Assembly (NCBI GenBank): GCA_045537905.1
Contig: JAZSQJ010000015.1
Location: 1-64,000, forward strand
From: SIG636 sp045537905
GTDB lineage: Bacteria; Bacillota; Clostridia; Oscillospirales; CAG-382
DNA length: 64,000 nucleotides
Direction of reading: 5' to 3'
This document shows positions 42,268 through 50,851 of the stretch, piece after piece (within the stretch, counting starts at the first letter, position 1; each line of letters starts with the position of its first letter). The notes beneath the pieces are model-generated. The model was given only the letters and a program-made list of their open reading frames with translations, was not told where the DNA came from and searched no databases. A program made the position numbers and the translations under genes.

Positions 42268-43212
42268 CTAGTCACAGCAGGGGTCTACTTTCTTAGCCTT
42301 CTTGACCTCGGGAGCGGGGGAGGTTACGTCGCCCAGTCCTGTAGTTTCGGAAAACAAAACGTTTGCCTTGGTAGCGTTGACTGCATCGGTAGGAACGATA
42401 ATCTTAGAAGCCTTGCCGTTAGACATAGCAACCAAAGCCTCGTACTTCTTAATCTCAAGCACTGCCGCATCTGCTCCTGCCTCTTTCAGTGCACGCAGAC
42501 CGTCAGCCTCTGCCTTTTTAGCAAGGTAAATGGCTTTAGCTTCACCCTCTGCACGGGCAATACGTGCATCACGCTCACCCTCAGCAGCAAGTATCATTGC
42601 CTGCTTTTCACCCTCGGCTCTGGTAATAGAAGCCGCCTTGTGACCTTCAGCCTGCAACAGGGTTTCACGGCGGTCACGCTCTGCCTTCATCTGCTTTTCC
42701 ATTGCGTTTTGTATCTCGGCAGGAGGAATGATATTCTTCAGCTCAACACGGTTTACTTTTATGCCCCACTTATCCGTAGCCTCGTCAAGGATGGCGGTCA
42801 TCTTTGCGTTGATGGTATCACGGGAGGTAAGGGTGCCGTCCAGCTCCAGCTCACCAACTATGTTACGGAGTGTGGTAGCGGCAAGGTTGGAAAGGGCAGA
42901 GATAGGGTTTACAGCACCGTAAGCGTAAAGGTTAGAGTCGTAAACGGCAAAATAAACCACGGTATCGATCTGCATAGTAACGTTATCCTTGGTGATAACG
43001 GGCTGAGGAGGGGAGTCAAGCACCTGCTCCATCAGCGTAACCTTTTTTGCAACCCTGTCAACAAAGGGAACGGTTACGTGAAAGCCTGCACCCCACGTGG
43101 TTCTGTATTTACCCAGACGCTCGATAACGTATTCGTGGGCTTGGGGTACGATTTTTGCATTTACAATAATGATAATAAGTAAGATAACGACTGCAATAAT
43201 AGCAAATTCCAT
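42268..43212 (-). CDS. SPFH/band-7 family membrane protein (stomatin/QmcA-like)
   Basis: 314 aa. One N-terminal membrane helix (FAIIAVVILLIIIIVNA), the band-7 domain (~20-180: VPQAHEYVIERLGKYRTTWGAGFHVTVPFVDRVAKKVTLMEQVLD), an Ala/Glu-rich coiled coil (~180-265, ITRAEGEKQAMILAAEGERDARIARAEGEAKAI) and a C-terminal extension ending in a Cys pair. Such proteins form oligomeric membrane microdomain scaffolds, often with an NfeD partner, which is absent here. ATG 43212 has AAGGAG at good spacing; the ORF's 35-residue upstream extension runs through the promoter and is rejected. Confidence 0.93.
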   Translation of the reverse strand: MEFAIIAVVILLIIIIVNAKIVPQAHEYVIERLGKYRTTWGAGFHVTVPFVDRVAKKVTLMEQVLDSPPQPVITKDNVTMQIDTVVYFAVYDSNLYAYGAVNPISALSNLAATTLRNIVGELELDGTLTSRDTINAKMTAILDEATDKWGIKVNRVELKNIIPPAEIQNAMEKQMKAERDRRETLLQAEGHKAASITRAEGEKQAMILAAEGERDARIARAEGEAKAIYLAKKAEADGLRALKEAGADAAVLEIKKYEALVAMSNGKASKIIVPTDAVNATKANVLFSETTGLGDVTSPAPEVKKAKKVDPCCD

Positions 43213-43245
43213 AATATTCTCTCCTTTTTGTTTTATTACAATCAT

Positions 43246-43274
43246 ATTATACAGCAGGGAAGAGAAAAATGCAA
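43246..43274 (-). promoter_or_regulatory. Promoter of band-7 gene
   Basis: Minus strand TTGCAT (43269-43274), 17 bp, TATAAT (43246-43251). Confidence 0.65.
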
Positions 43275-43296
43275 TACATAATTCTTTCCATAAGCA

Positions 43297-43338
43297 AAAA
43301 GCATCTGCCCCCACCAAGCTTGGTCGATGCAGATGCTT
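43297..43338 (-). terminator. Terminator of leucine T-box operon
   Basis: AAGCATCTGC / GCAGATGCTT stem around an ACCAAGCTTGGT inner palindrome. Confidence 0.7.
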
Positions 43339-43342
43339 AAAC

Positions 43343-43837
43343 TTATTTTTTCTTTTTGGGTTTCAAACGTTTTACTCCCCGTTCCTTCAACAGCTTCTTA
43401 AACCTTTTATAGTTTGTAAGGCTGTTACTTATACGCATAGGGAGCCCCTTATCAAAATACAAAAGTATCGTATACTCTTCCTCAACATAGCCCGAGGTGT
43501 CTCCGTACCGGCTTGTGTCTATCCGGTATTCCCCCTCGGTATGCTTCAGTCTGTAAGCCCTTGCCTTGCTCCATTCCTTTTTTCGGCAGTACAGATACAA
43601 ACAGCGTTTTTCTATATACTCTGCCGTAACCGTAACCTTGTAGCTTTTCTTAAATATCTTATGCAGTACGGAGAAAAGGGCAAAGGGGACAGCAATATAG
43701 TACACGTAGAGAATGTTTTGTGCAAAGAAAGCCCAACCACACACAAAAACCGCAAAAAACCAAGCTATAAACCGTAAAACCACGTCAAGATCGGTTGTTT
43801 TACATTCAAGTACCAATACGTCTTGTCTTTCGTCCAC
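43343..43837 (-). CDS. Small membrane protein at end of T-box operon
   Basis: 164 aa from the GTG at 43837, which has GAGGTG 5 nt upstream; an ATG at 43855 (170 aa) directly after the preceding stop is the alternative. Two membrane helices (LRFIAWFFAVFVCGWAFF; ILYVYYIAVPFALFSVLH), then a basic cytoplasmic beta-rich domain (SYKVTVTAEYIEKRCLYLYCRKKEWSKARAY...) resembling bacterial PH-like domains, with a Lys-rich end. It begins within 20 bp of the acyl-CoA synthetase fusion stop and probably shares its message. Confidence 0.65.
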   Translation of the reverse strand: MDERQDVLVLECKTTDLDVVLRFIAWFFAVFVCGWAFFAQNILYVYYIAVPFALFSVLHKIFKKSYKVTVTAEYIEKRCLYLYCRKKEWSKARAYRLKHTEGEYRIDTSRYGDTSGYVEEEYTILLYFDKGLPMRISNSLTNYKRFKKLLKERGVKRLKPKKKK

Positions 43838-43857
43838 AAAATCACCTCGGCGCATTT

Positions 43858-46317
43858 TTACTGTTTAAGTCCTAAAATCTCAGCAGACATATCACGCATC
43901 TTGTATTTAAGAATTTTACCTGCCGCATTCATCGGGAACTCCTTCACAAACAAAAAGTATCTGGGCACCTTATGTCTTGCGATAGAAGCGTTACCGTACT
44001 CCTTCATTTCTTCCTCGGTAGCTGTCTCACCGTCGTGGAGTATCACCCAGGCACAGCATTCCTCGCCGTACCTTTCGTCGGGTACGCCAACAACCTGTAC
44101 GTCACGCACCTTGGGATTGGTAAGATAAAACTCCTCAATCTCACGGGGGTAAAGGTTTTCACCGCCACGGATAATCATATCCTTAAGTCTGCCCGTTACC
44201 TTGTAGTAACCGTCGGGAGTACGGCAGCAGATGTCACCGCTGTGAAGCCAGCCGTCGGCGTCGATGGCTTGTGCGGTAGCCTCAGGCATTTTGTAATAGC
44301 CCTTCATTATGTTAAAGCCGCGGGCAACAAACTCGCCGCTCTCACCGTCGGGAAGCTCCTCGCCTGTTTCGGGGTCTATAACCTTACACTCTACACCGGG
44401 GAAAGGACTGCCAACGGTTTCAACACGGTGGTCAAGGTCCTCGTTAACCTCGCCCATAGTACAGCCGGGGGAAGCCTCCGTCTGCCCGTAAACGGATATA
44501 ATCTCCGTCATATTCATCTCGGCGGCGGCACGCCTCATCAAATCGGCAGGGCAGTTAGCACCAGCCATAATACCCGTACGCATATAAGAGAAATCGGTCT
44601 TTGCAAAATCCGGGTGTCCAAACATAGCAATAAACATAGTAGGCACGCCGTTAAAGCAGGTTATATGCTCGTCGTTTACACAGGCAAGGGAGGACTTGGG
44701 AGAGAAATAGGGAATAGGACACAGGGTACCGCCGTGGGTCATAGTGGAGGTCATAGAAAGCACCATTCCGAAGCAATGGAACATAGGCACCTGTATCATC
44801 ATACGGTCAGCAGTAGAAAGATCCATACGGTCGCCTATGGTCTTACCGTTGTTTACGATGTTGCGGTGGGTAAGCATAACGCCCTTGGGAAAGCCTGTAG
44901 TACCGGAGGTATACTGCATATTGCAAACGTCATCAGGCTTAACAAGGGAAGCTCTTCTGTAAACCTCCTCACGGGGTACCAGGGAAGAACGTGCCATCAT
45001 CTGCTCGAAGGAGAGACAGCCTTCCATAGAAAAGCCAACGGTAACTACGTTGCGAAGGAAGGGCAGGTTTTTGGAATACAGCGCCTTACCGGGGGTAAGA
45101 CCCTCCAGCTCGGGACAAAGCTGTTTTATAATCTCCTTATAGTTGATATCCTTGCAGAACTCAATCATCACCAGAGTATGGGTGTCGGACTGCCTTAAAA
45201 GATATTCAATCTCGTGTATCTTGTAAGCGGTGTTTACGGTTACAAGCACGGCACCGATCTTTGTGGTTGCCCAAAAGGTAATAAACCATTCGGGCACGTT
45301 GGTTGCCCATACAGCCACGTGGTCACCCGCCTTAACGCCTAAGGATATAAGGGCGGCGGCACACTTGTCCACGTCACGGCGGAACTGCTCGTAGGTCCTG
45401 GTATAGTCCAGGGTGGGGTACTTAAAGGCATACTGGTCGGGGTATTTTGTTGCCATGGTGTCAAGCACGTCGGAGAAGGTAGCGTCAATAACGTCGTACT
45501 TCTTCCAAACGAAGGTGCCTGTTTTTGCCCTGTTGTAGTAAACCTTATCGGTTTTCTTTTTATCACGGGCAAGGGAAGAGATATAGTTGGTAAAATGGGT
45601 AAGCACTATATCGGCATCGTTAATCTCCTCGTTCCAGGCGGCACAGATAAAGCCGTCAAAGTTAAGGGAGGAGAGGGCATCGAGAATCTTTTCCACAGGC
45701 AGCTCACCCTCACCGATAAGCACGGTTTTGCCGTCCTTCATATCCCCAAGACGAACGTATTTAATGTATGCGCCAAGGGTTTTGATGGTGGTCTCTGCAG
45801 TTTCACCTGCAGAAAAATAGGTGCCTCTTATATTCCAGGATGCGCCGAGCACAGCCGAGGAAAAGAAGTTTATTATATCAATAACCTTTTCCGTGTCAGA
45901 CAGGTATCCGATAGTCTCCAGAAGTATGCCCACGTCCAAAGTCTCGGCACGCTTAATGGCGTTGCCCAGCTTTTCCGCAAGCAGCTCCTTGGATACCTCC
46001 TTTTCCACACGGACGATAATATTGGCAATGCCTGCGTTTGCCGCCATTTCCACGTATTTAAGTATGGCGTCGGCACTTGCCTCCTCGGTCTCTACGGAGT
46101 AGGGATAGCTCAGTGCAGAAACGGTAAGCCCTCTGTTTATAAGCTTTCTCTTGGAGTCAGCAACACGGTCACGACGCAGTATGCTGTCGTGGTGCTGATT
46201 GCGTTCCTTTATTGCATCGTAAATCTCAAAGCCCTCAAAGCCGTAGTCAAAGGCGTAACGGCACAAATCAATAAAAGAGGGACGATTTACAAATTTTGTT
46301 GAAAACACTATTTTCAT
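43858..46317 (-). CDS. Fusion: TIM-barrel sugar-isomerase-like domain + acyl-CoA synthetase
   Basis: 819 aa cytoplasmic fusion. Residues ~1-255 form a xylose-isomerase-like TIM barrel (sugar phosphate isomerase/epimerase superfamily): MKIVFSTKFVNRPSFIDLCRYA, FEGFEIYDA, NIIVRVEKEV, ILLETIGYLSD, KYVRLGDMKDGK, IGEGELPVEKIL. Residues ~275-819 are a complete ANL acyl-CoA synthetase: QYTSGTTGFPKGVMLTH, PMFHCFGMVL, VYGQTEASPG, GDICCRTPDGYYKVTGRLKDMIIRGGENLYPREIEEF and the catalytic-Lys end NAAGKILKYKMR. The ATG lies 11 nt after the LeuA-like stop; GAGGAG at the end of that gene serves as ribosome site, so translation is coupled. Substrate unknown; the leucine T-box upstream hints at branched-chain acids. 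Confidence 0.88.
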   Translation of the reverse strand: MKIVFSTKFVNRPSFIDLCRYAFDYGFEGFEIYDAIKERNQHHDSILRRDRVADSKRKLINRGLTVSALSYPYSVETEEASADAILKYVEMAANAGIANIIVRVEKEVSKELLAEKLGNAIKRAETLDVGILLETIGYLSDTEKVIDIINFFSSAVLGASWNIRGTYFSAGETAETTIKTLGAYIKYVRLGDMKDGKTVLIGEGELPVEKILDALSSLNFDGFICAAWNEEINDADIVLTHFTNYISSLARDKKKTDKVYYNRAKTGTFVWKKYDVIDATFSDVLDTMATKYPDQYAFKYPTLDYTRTYEQFRRDVDKCAAALISLGVKAGDHVAVWATNVPEWFITFWATTKIGAVLVTVNTAYKIHEIEYLLRQSDTHTLVMIEFCKDINYKEIIKQLCPELEGLTPGKALYSKNLPFLRNVVTVGFSMEGCLSFEQMMARSSLVPREEVYRRASLVKPDDVCNMQYTSGTTGFPKGVMLTHRNIVNNGKTIGDRMDLSTADRMMIQVPMFHCFGMVLSMTSTMTHGGTLCPIPYFSPKSSLACVNDEHITCFNGVPTMFIAMFGHPDFAKTDFSYMRTGIMAGANCPADLMRRAAAEMNMTEIISVYGQTEASPGCTMGEVNEDLDHRVETVGSPFPGVECKVIDPETGEELPDGESGEFVARGFNIMKGYYKMPEATAQAIDADGWLHSGDICCRTPDGYYKVTGRLKDMIIRGGENLYPREIEEFYLTNPKVRDVQVVGVPDERYGEECCAWVILHDGETATEEEMKEYGNASIARHKVPRYFLFVKEFPMNAAGKILKYKMRDMSAEILGLKQ

Positions 46318-46328
46318 AAGTCTGCTTA

Positions 46329-47714
46329 TTACTCCTCTTCAAACACTATTTTGTTCAAAGCGTTTATATAGGCTCTGATACTGGCGGCAACGATATCGGT
46401 AGAAATGCCGTTACCCGAATAAAGCTTGCCGTTATTGCGAAGCTTAACGAGGGCACTACCCAAGGCATCCTTACCTTCGGTAACAGCCTGTATCTGGAAA
46501 TCGTCCAGCTCGTAATGGTGACCTATGCACTGCTCGATAGCACGGAAGGCAGAATCTACGGCACCGTCACCCATACTAACGCCGTATATAAGCTCACCGC
46601 CGCACTTAAGTGTTACCTGCGACATAGAGCTGGTGACGTTACTGCAGGTGGTGGTATAGCTTTCAAGATGGTAGGTGGAGGGAGCCTGCATAGCGTAGCT
46701 TGCTACAAGTGCGTCAAACTCCTTGGCACCGATAGCACCCTTCTTTTCACAAACCTTTATCAAAGCCTTGTGTACGTTACCGCAGTCAACCTCAGAAAGG
46801 TCATAGCCTAACACGGCGGCAGTTTGTGCAACCTGTGCAATACTGCAGTCGGAGTCCAGCAGTATCTTCTTGCTTTCGCTGACTGTCTCGTCAGTATAAA
46901 CCTGATGGCTTATGCTGGAAAGCATATCCTCAATGCTGGTGTGTATCTTGGTGCCGTCCAGATTGCTCTGGGCGTCAATCTCCGCACCGCAAACCTTAAG
47001 TGCGTCAGACAGCTTGCCTGTAAGCAGAACGTCCTTGCCTGCCATAGCGCATTTTACGCCGTCAATACCTTTAGCAATGCACGTAATAGCAGAGGAAACC
47101 GCCATGCTTATCTTATCGGAGGTCTGAATATATACGGGCACGTCAACGGCGGCCTTAACCTTTTCAGCCAGTGCAGCTATACTTTCGGGCAGAGAAATAC
47201 CCGCATCGTCACAAAGGGTAACAAGGGTAGCACCCTTTTCAACAGCCTCTTTAGCCGCAGCAATCAAAAAGTCCTCATCAGCACGGGTAGCGTCAAGGGC
47301 GGCAAACTCAACGTCCTCGGTAAGTCCCTTAGCAGCCTTAACCAGCTCGCCTATCTTTGCAAGCATCTTGTCGCTTTTAAGATGGTAAATATATTCCATC
47401 TGAACGGTAGAAACGGGCAGCTCTACCTGTAAACGGGGATTTCCGGCGCTTTTAATGCACTCAAAAGCATCAACCACGGAGGATACCGTAAAGCCTACGG
47501 GTATAGCAAGGGTAGCGTTTTTAACCTTTTGTGCGATGGTTTTATAAATAATACCGTCTTCACGAAGATTCTTAACAGGTGCAAGCTCAACGGCGTCTAC
47601 ACCCAACGCAGCCGCACAAGCGGCAATCGCAGCCTTTTCACGGAACAGCAGGGAAACCTCGCTGCTTCCTCCAAGCTTCTTAAGCGTGATATCGGTAACT
47701 TTAACGTTTCTCAT
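46329..47714 (-). CDS. LeuA-like (2-isopropylmalate synthase family) protein with degenerate active site
   Basis: 461 aa. The fold is that of LeuA: HMGL-like TIM barrel (~1-275) and C-terminal LeuA allosteric domain (~345-461: YHLESYTTTCSN, GDGAVDSAFRAIEQ, YSGNGISTDIVAASIRAYINALNKI). But the catalytic signatures are gone. The N-terminal DTTLRDGEQ is TDITLKKLGG, losing the Arg and second Asp/Gly; the metal-binding HxH is replaced by QTS (~197-199) in YIQTSDKISMAV; and the GxGERAGN loop reads AGKDVLLTGK. It is therefore probably not a working synthase; it may bind leucine or partner with another protein. It is the first gene of a leucine T-box operon. RBS AAAGGAG. Confidence 0.8.
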   Translation of the reverse strand: MRNVKVTDITLKKLGGSSEVSLLFREKAAIAACAAALGVDAVELAPVKNLREDGIIYKTIAQKVKNATLAIPVGFTVSSVVDAFECIKSAGNPRLQVELPVSTVQMEYIYHLKSDKMLAKIGELVKAAKGLTEDVEFAALDATRADEDFLIAAAKEAVEKGATLVTLCDDAGISLPESIAALAEKVKAAVDVPVYIQTSDKISMAVSSAITCIAKGIDGVKCAMAGKDVLLTGKLSDALKVCGAEIDAQSNLDGTKIHTSIEDMLSSISHQVYTDETVSESKKILLDSDCSIAQVAQTAAVLGYDLSEVDCGNVHKALIKVCEKKGAIGAKEFDALVASYAMQAPSTYHLESYTTTCSNVTSSMSQVTLKCGGELIYGVSMGDGAVDSAFRAIEQCIGHHYELDDFQIQAVTEGKDALGSALVKLRNNGKLYSGNGISTDIVAASIRAYINALNKIVFEEE

Positions 47715-47767
47715 ATTGAAAACTCCTTTTTCAGCTAGTGTATATAATAAAAACTATACGTAATAAA

Positions 47768-48076
47768 ACAAAAAACGCCCTCGTCTCCTTGTTCTTTGCA
47801 AAGAGACGAAAACGCATTAACCCACAGGGGGTATATTCCGTTTCCGCGGTACCACTCTTTTTCGTCCCTCAAAGGAACGCACCTTAGATGCCACCACATC
47901 TTAACTCTGTAACGGGAGTTCCCGTCTGTCACTACCTTCTACCGACGGTGATAAAAATCGCAACAGCCGCTCCGCGGTGAGTTCAGCAAAGCTTTCCCGG
48001 CGTTTCACAGCAACCAACGCCTCTCTCAAAGGTGAAATCATTCGCTTACTATTCCGCATCTCTGCGTTTATCAATG
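47768..48076 (-). promoter_or_regulatory. T-box leader, leucine specifier (CUC)
   Basis: A ~300-nt leader read on the minus strand. The T-box itself (AGAGTGGTACCGCGG) is at 47844-47858. Stem I includes the AATAGTAAG S-turn, an AGAGAGG box, and a specifier loop GCTGAACTCACC with CTC (Leu) at 47979-47981. The terminator (CGTCTC / GAGACG, then TTTTTTG) is at 47768-47815. Uncharged tRNA-Leu should stabilise the antiterminator and switch on the LeuA-like/fusion operon during leucine shortage. Confidence 0.9.
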
Positions 48077-48082
48077 TGTTGC

Positions 48083-48111
48083 ATTTTATCACAGCTTTTT
48101 TTGTTTGTCAA
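48083..48111 (-). promoter_or_regulatory. Promoter of T-box operon
   Basis: Minus strand TTGACA (48106-48111), 17 bp, TAAAAT (48083-48088). Confidence 0.75.
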
Positions 48112-48142
48112 TACTTTTTTGTATTTTTTATGTTTATTTTTA

Positions 48143-48171
48143 TTGAAAAATCCACGGTGTTTTGTTATACT
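48143..48171 (+). promoter_or_regulatory. Promoter of pectate-lyase-like lipoprotein gene
   Basis: TTGAAA (48143-48148), 17 bp, TATACT (48166-48171), divergent from the T-box promoter. Confidence 0.65.
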
Positions 48172-48203
48172 GTTTATCGGTATTTATACAAGCGGAGGTC
48201 GTT

Positions 48204-50459
48204 ATGAGATACAAAATACTGATTGCTGTTTTATGTCTGTTTTCTGTAATCCTTTCTTTCGGGGCCTGCGGTTCTGAACAGGTAAGCCCCTCGGACTCCT
48301 CTGAGTTAATCAGTGCAGAAAGCACTGACAGCAGTGAGGAAACAAGCGAAGATATCAGCGAGGAAATATTAACCCTTCCCGCAGGGGAGCTTAAAGACAC
48401 GTCAAGCGGTAAAACAACCCCCCGTCTGGTACAAACCCTTTATCCCACGGAGGACGTGGTGATAGCTGATATTATCCCTACCGAGGACGGCTATGCGGTA
48501 GGAGATAACGGCATAGGTGACAGCACGGCAGGCATACAGAAGGCGCTTAACGACTGCTTTGACAATGGGGGCGGTACCGTATATCTCCCTGCAGGCATCT
48601 ACGCCATTTCAGGCAAAATATTCATCCCTCCCTTCGTTACTCTGCGAGGGGATTGGCAGGACCCCGACAAGGGCACGGACTACGGTACGGTAATCTTTGT
48701 GTATAACGAAAGCAAGGAGGACTACGCCAAGGGCAAAACCGTTACCGAGGGTATATTTAACCTTGGCGGCTCCGGCGGTGTTCTGGGGCTTACCGTCTAT
48801 TATCCCAACCAGTCCGTAAATAACGTAAAGCCCTATCCCTTTACCTTTTACAGCGACGGTATGGGTGCAAACTATATGCTGTCTACCGTGAAGAACGTTA
48901 CGGTAATCAACGGCTATCGTGGTATCGGTGCCTGCTGTCTTAACACCAACCAGGGGGGCGGTGCTCACGAGCAGTTAACGGTAGAAAACTTTAAGGGCAC
49001 CTTCCTTTATTGCGGTACCGAGGTTTACAACCAAGCCGATGTAGGCACCTGGCAAAACGTAAGCGTAAGCAACAAATACTGGAAGGAGGCCAAGGGGGAG
49101 GGCATCCGCGCCGTAGACGGCGTAAAGCTTGATACTTATACCAAGAAAAACACGGTGGGACTTAAGCTGGGCGACCTTGAGTGGACGGAGTTCGAGGGCC
49201 TTAGTGTAAGCGGCTGTAAAATCGGTATAGAGATACTTAAGGGCAAGCGTATAAGGTTTGCAGGCTCTATCCACAACGTAGATATAAGAGATTGCACTAC
49301 AGGCATTAAGCTTAACGACCTTGACAGCCGTTGGGGTATGCTTATCAGTGAGGGCGTAATAGAGGGCGGCATCCAAAACAAGGCGCTGGGTCTGGTTAAG
49401 CTGTGCGGTGTAAAGGTAAGCGGCACCTTAAAGGGCAAGACCGAGCAGGATGACAGTGCGGATATATCCTCCTATGATATAGACTATAACAGAAGCTATA
49501 CCAAGCCGGTTTCCGTGTTGTATGTGGCGGAGTTGGACGGCACGGGCAAAACCGACGTAACGTCAGCTCTCCAAAGCACTCTGGATACTGCAGGCAAAAC
49601 GGGCGGCGTAGTGTACCTGCCTGCAGGCAGATATAAGCTGGAGGGTTCGGTAAGCGTACCTGCAGGGGTAGAGCTAAGAGGTGCAAGCTCCGTAGCCGGC
49701 AGAGACCAAGGGGGGATGAGTCTTGGCACGGTAATCTACTGCTACTACGGTGACGATGAACCGGTAAAGCCCGATACGGACAAAGCCTTTATAACTCTGT
49801 CGGGTAAAAATGCTGGAATTAACGGAATCCGCATAATATACCCCGAAAACGGCCCCTTTGACAGGGACCTTAACACAACCTATACAGTCCGTGGCACCGC
49901 CGAGGGCGTGTATTTTGTAAACGGTATGATATCCGCCTCGGGCTACGGCGTAGACTTCCGCGGCTGTGACGGGCACTTTATTAAAAAGGTAAGCACCTGC
50001 TGCTACTACAACTCCTACCTGTTGGGCGGAGAGGGCGGAATGCTTAACGGCTGTCTGCAAAACGGTACTGTAATCTACCGCACAGACTTAAATACAGGCT
50101 TCCTGCATAATTGGCCCACCAACGAGGCACAAATCTGGAACGAGCTGTTTAACCCCATAACCCGTGCCTACAACCAATTCATAATAGCAGAGGGAGCAAA
50201 GAACCAGCAGATATACAACACCTTTATTTACGGTTGTGCAAATATGCTGGTATGCAAGGACTCTACGGTGTTGGCGGTGAATATCGGATCCGACAACATC
50301 GGCGCTGCCCAGTTGGTTGCAGAAAGCGGCGAAATGACCGTAATCAACGCTATGCGATACAACGGCACGTCCTATAAGCACAGCGGCGGTATACTCAGGC
50401 TGTACAACAGACTGACGATAAATGATAAAACAGAAAAAACCGTTATTATAGGTGAATAA
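48204..50459 (+). CDS. Lipoprotein with two pectate-lyase-superfamily beta-helix domains
   Basis: 751 aa. Signal peptide with lipobox-like FGAC (Cys 22), then a Ser/Glu-rich linker. Two homologous beta-helix units follow, each starting with the pectate_lyase_3/GH55-type motif: first IGDSTAGIQKALNDCFDNGGGTVYLPAGIYAI..FVTLRGDW (~105), then GTGKTDVTSALQSTLDTAGKTGGVVYLPAGRYKL..GVELRGAS (~445). The fold is typical of polysaccharide lyases, glucanases and phage tailspikes; no catalytic residues were assigned. ATG 48204 has GGAGG upstream; the ORF's first 14 residues overlap the -10. The terminator region of this gene holds a full copy of the 222-bp repeat. Confidence 0.82.
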   Translation: MRYKILIAVLCLFSVILSFGACGSEQVSPSDSSELISAESTDSSEETSEDISEEILTLPAGELKDTSSGKTTPRLVQTLYPTEDVVIADIIPTEDGYAVGDNGIGDSTAGIQKALNDCFDNGGGTVYLPAGIYAISGKIFIPPFVTLRGDWQDPDKGTDYGTVIFVYNESKEDYAKGKTVTEGIFNLGGSGGVLGLTVYYPNQSVNNVKPYPFTFYSDGMGANYMLSTVKNVTVINGYRGIGACCLNTNQGGGAHEQLTVENFKGTFLYCGTEVYNQADVGTWQNVSVSNKYWKEAKGEGIRAVDGVKLDTYTKKNTVGLKLGDLEWTEFEGLSVSGCKIGIEILKGKRIRFAGSIHNVDIRDCTTGIKLNDLDSRWGMLISEGVIEGGIQNKALGLVKLCGVKVSGTLKGKTEQDDSADISSYDIDYNRSYTKPVSVLYVAELDGTGKTDVTSALQSTLDTAGKTGGVVYLPAGRYKLEGSVSVPAGVELRGASSVAGRDQGGMSLGTVIYCYYGDDEPVKPDTDKAFITLSGKNAGINGIRIIYPENGPFDRDLNTTYTVRGTAEGVYFVNGMISASGYGVDFRGCDGHFIKKVSTCCYYNSYLLGGEGGMLNGCLQNGTVIYRTDLNTGFLHNWPTNEAQIWNELFNPITRAYNQFIIAEGAKNQQIYNTFIYGCANMLVCKDSTVLAVNIGSDNIGAAQLVAESGEMTVINAMRYNGTSYKHSGGILRLYNRLTINDKTEKTVIIGE

Positions 50460-50467
50460 TAGCAAAA

Positions 50468-50495
50468 GACGCAGACATTAAAAACGTTCTGCGTC
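50468..50495 (+). terminator. Terminator stem-loop, left copy
   Basis: GACGCAGA...TCTGCGTC hairpin 9 bp after the stop codon, without a T tract. The identical 28 bp recur at 50718-50745. Confidence 0.8.
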
Positions 50496-50717
50496 AGCTT
50501 GATGACAAACCTTGTCATCAAGCTGGCAGAGTGCTGAGAAAGAGTACAGACAAGACGAACCGAGGCGATAACTGTACTAAGTACTGTGAGCCGAGGTTCG
50601 TTTTGAACGAAAAAACAAATAAAATGTAGAAAATTCAGGAAAATTTCCCCTGAATTTTCTACTTTAGAATGAGTATATTTTGTTCTTTTTCGTGCTCTGT
50701 GCCTTTGTCAGCGGTCT
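50496..50717 (+). repeat. Full ~222-bp structured repeat, copy B
   Basis: No ORF. Hairpin 1 at the left end (CAGCTTGATGACAA / TTGTCATCAAGCTG); hairpin 2, imperfect (arms CGAACCGAGGCGATAACTGTAC and its near complement); hairpin 3 (GTAGAAAATTCAGG / CCTGAATTTTCTAC); then a T-rich right third. The ends form an inverted repeat matching at 11 of 15 positions (CAGcttgaTGACAAA versus CAGaccgcTGACAAA). It is flanked by two identical terminator hairpins. Near-identical to 63046-63269 (inverted). Confidence 0.9.
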
Positions 50718-50753
50718 GACGCAGACATTAAAAACGTTCTGCGTCTTTTTTGT
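50718..50753 (+). terminator. Terminator stem-loop, right copy with T tract
   Basis: Same 28-bp hairpin as 50468-50495, followed by TTTTTT; this is the functional terminator end. Confidence 0.85.
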
Positions 50754-50784
50754 TAGATAGTACTAAAAAATTAATATATAGCTA

Positions 50785-50813
50785 TTGCAAGCTAGTGCAT
50801 TCGGTGCTAAAAT
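50785..50813 (+). promoter_or_regulatory. Promoter of MBL-dockerin gene
   Basis: TTGCAA (50785-50790), 17 bp, TAAAAT (50808-50813). Confidence 0.65.
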
Positions 50814-50851
50814 TAAGTGATGGAATTTATCTATAATACGGAGGTATCCTT

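Noticed and set aside
50496..50717. Group II intron remnant or insertion-sequence gene fragment
   Set aside because: Group IIC introns also sit after terminators, but no reverse-transcriptase frame or domain V-like end was seen, the hairpin is duplicated on both sides, and terminal inverted repeats are present instead.
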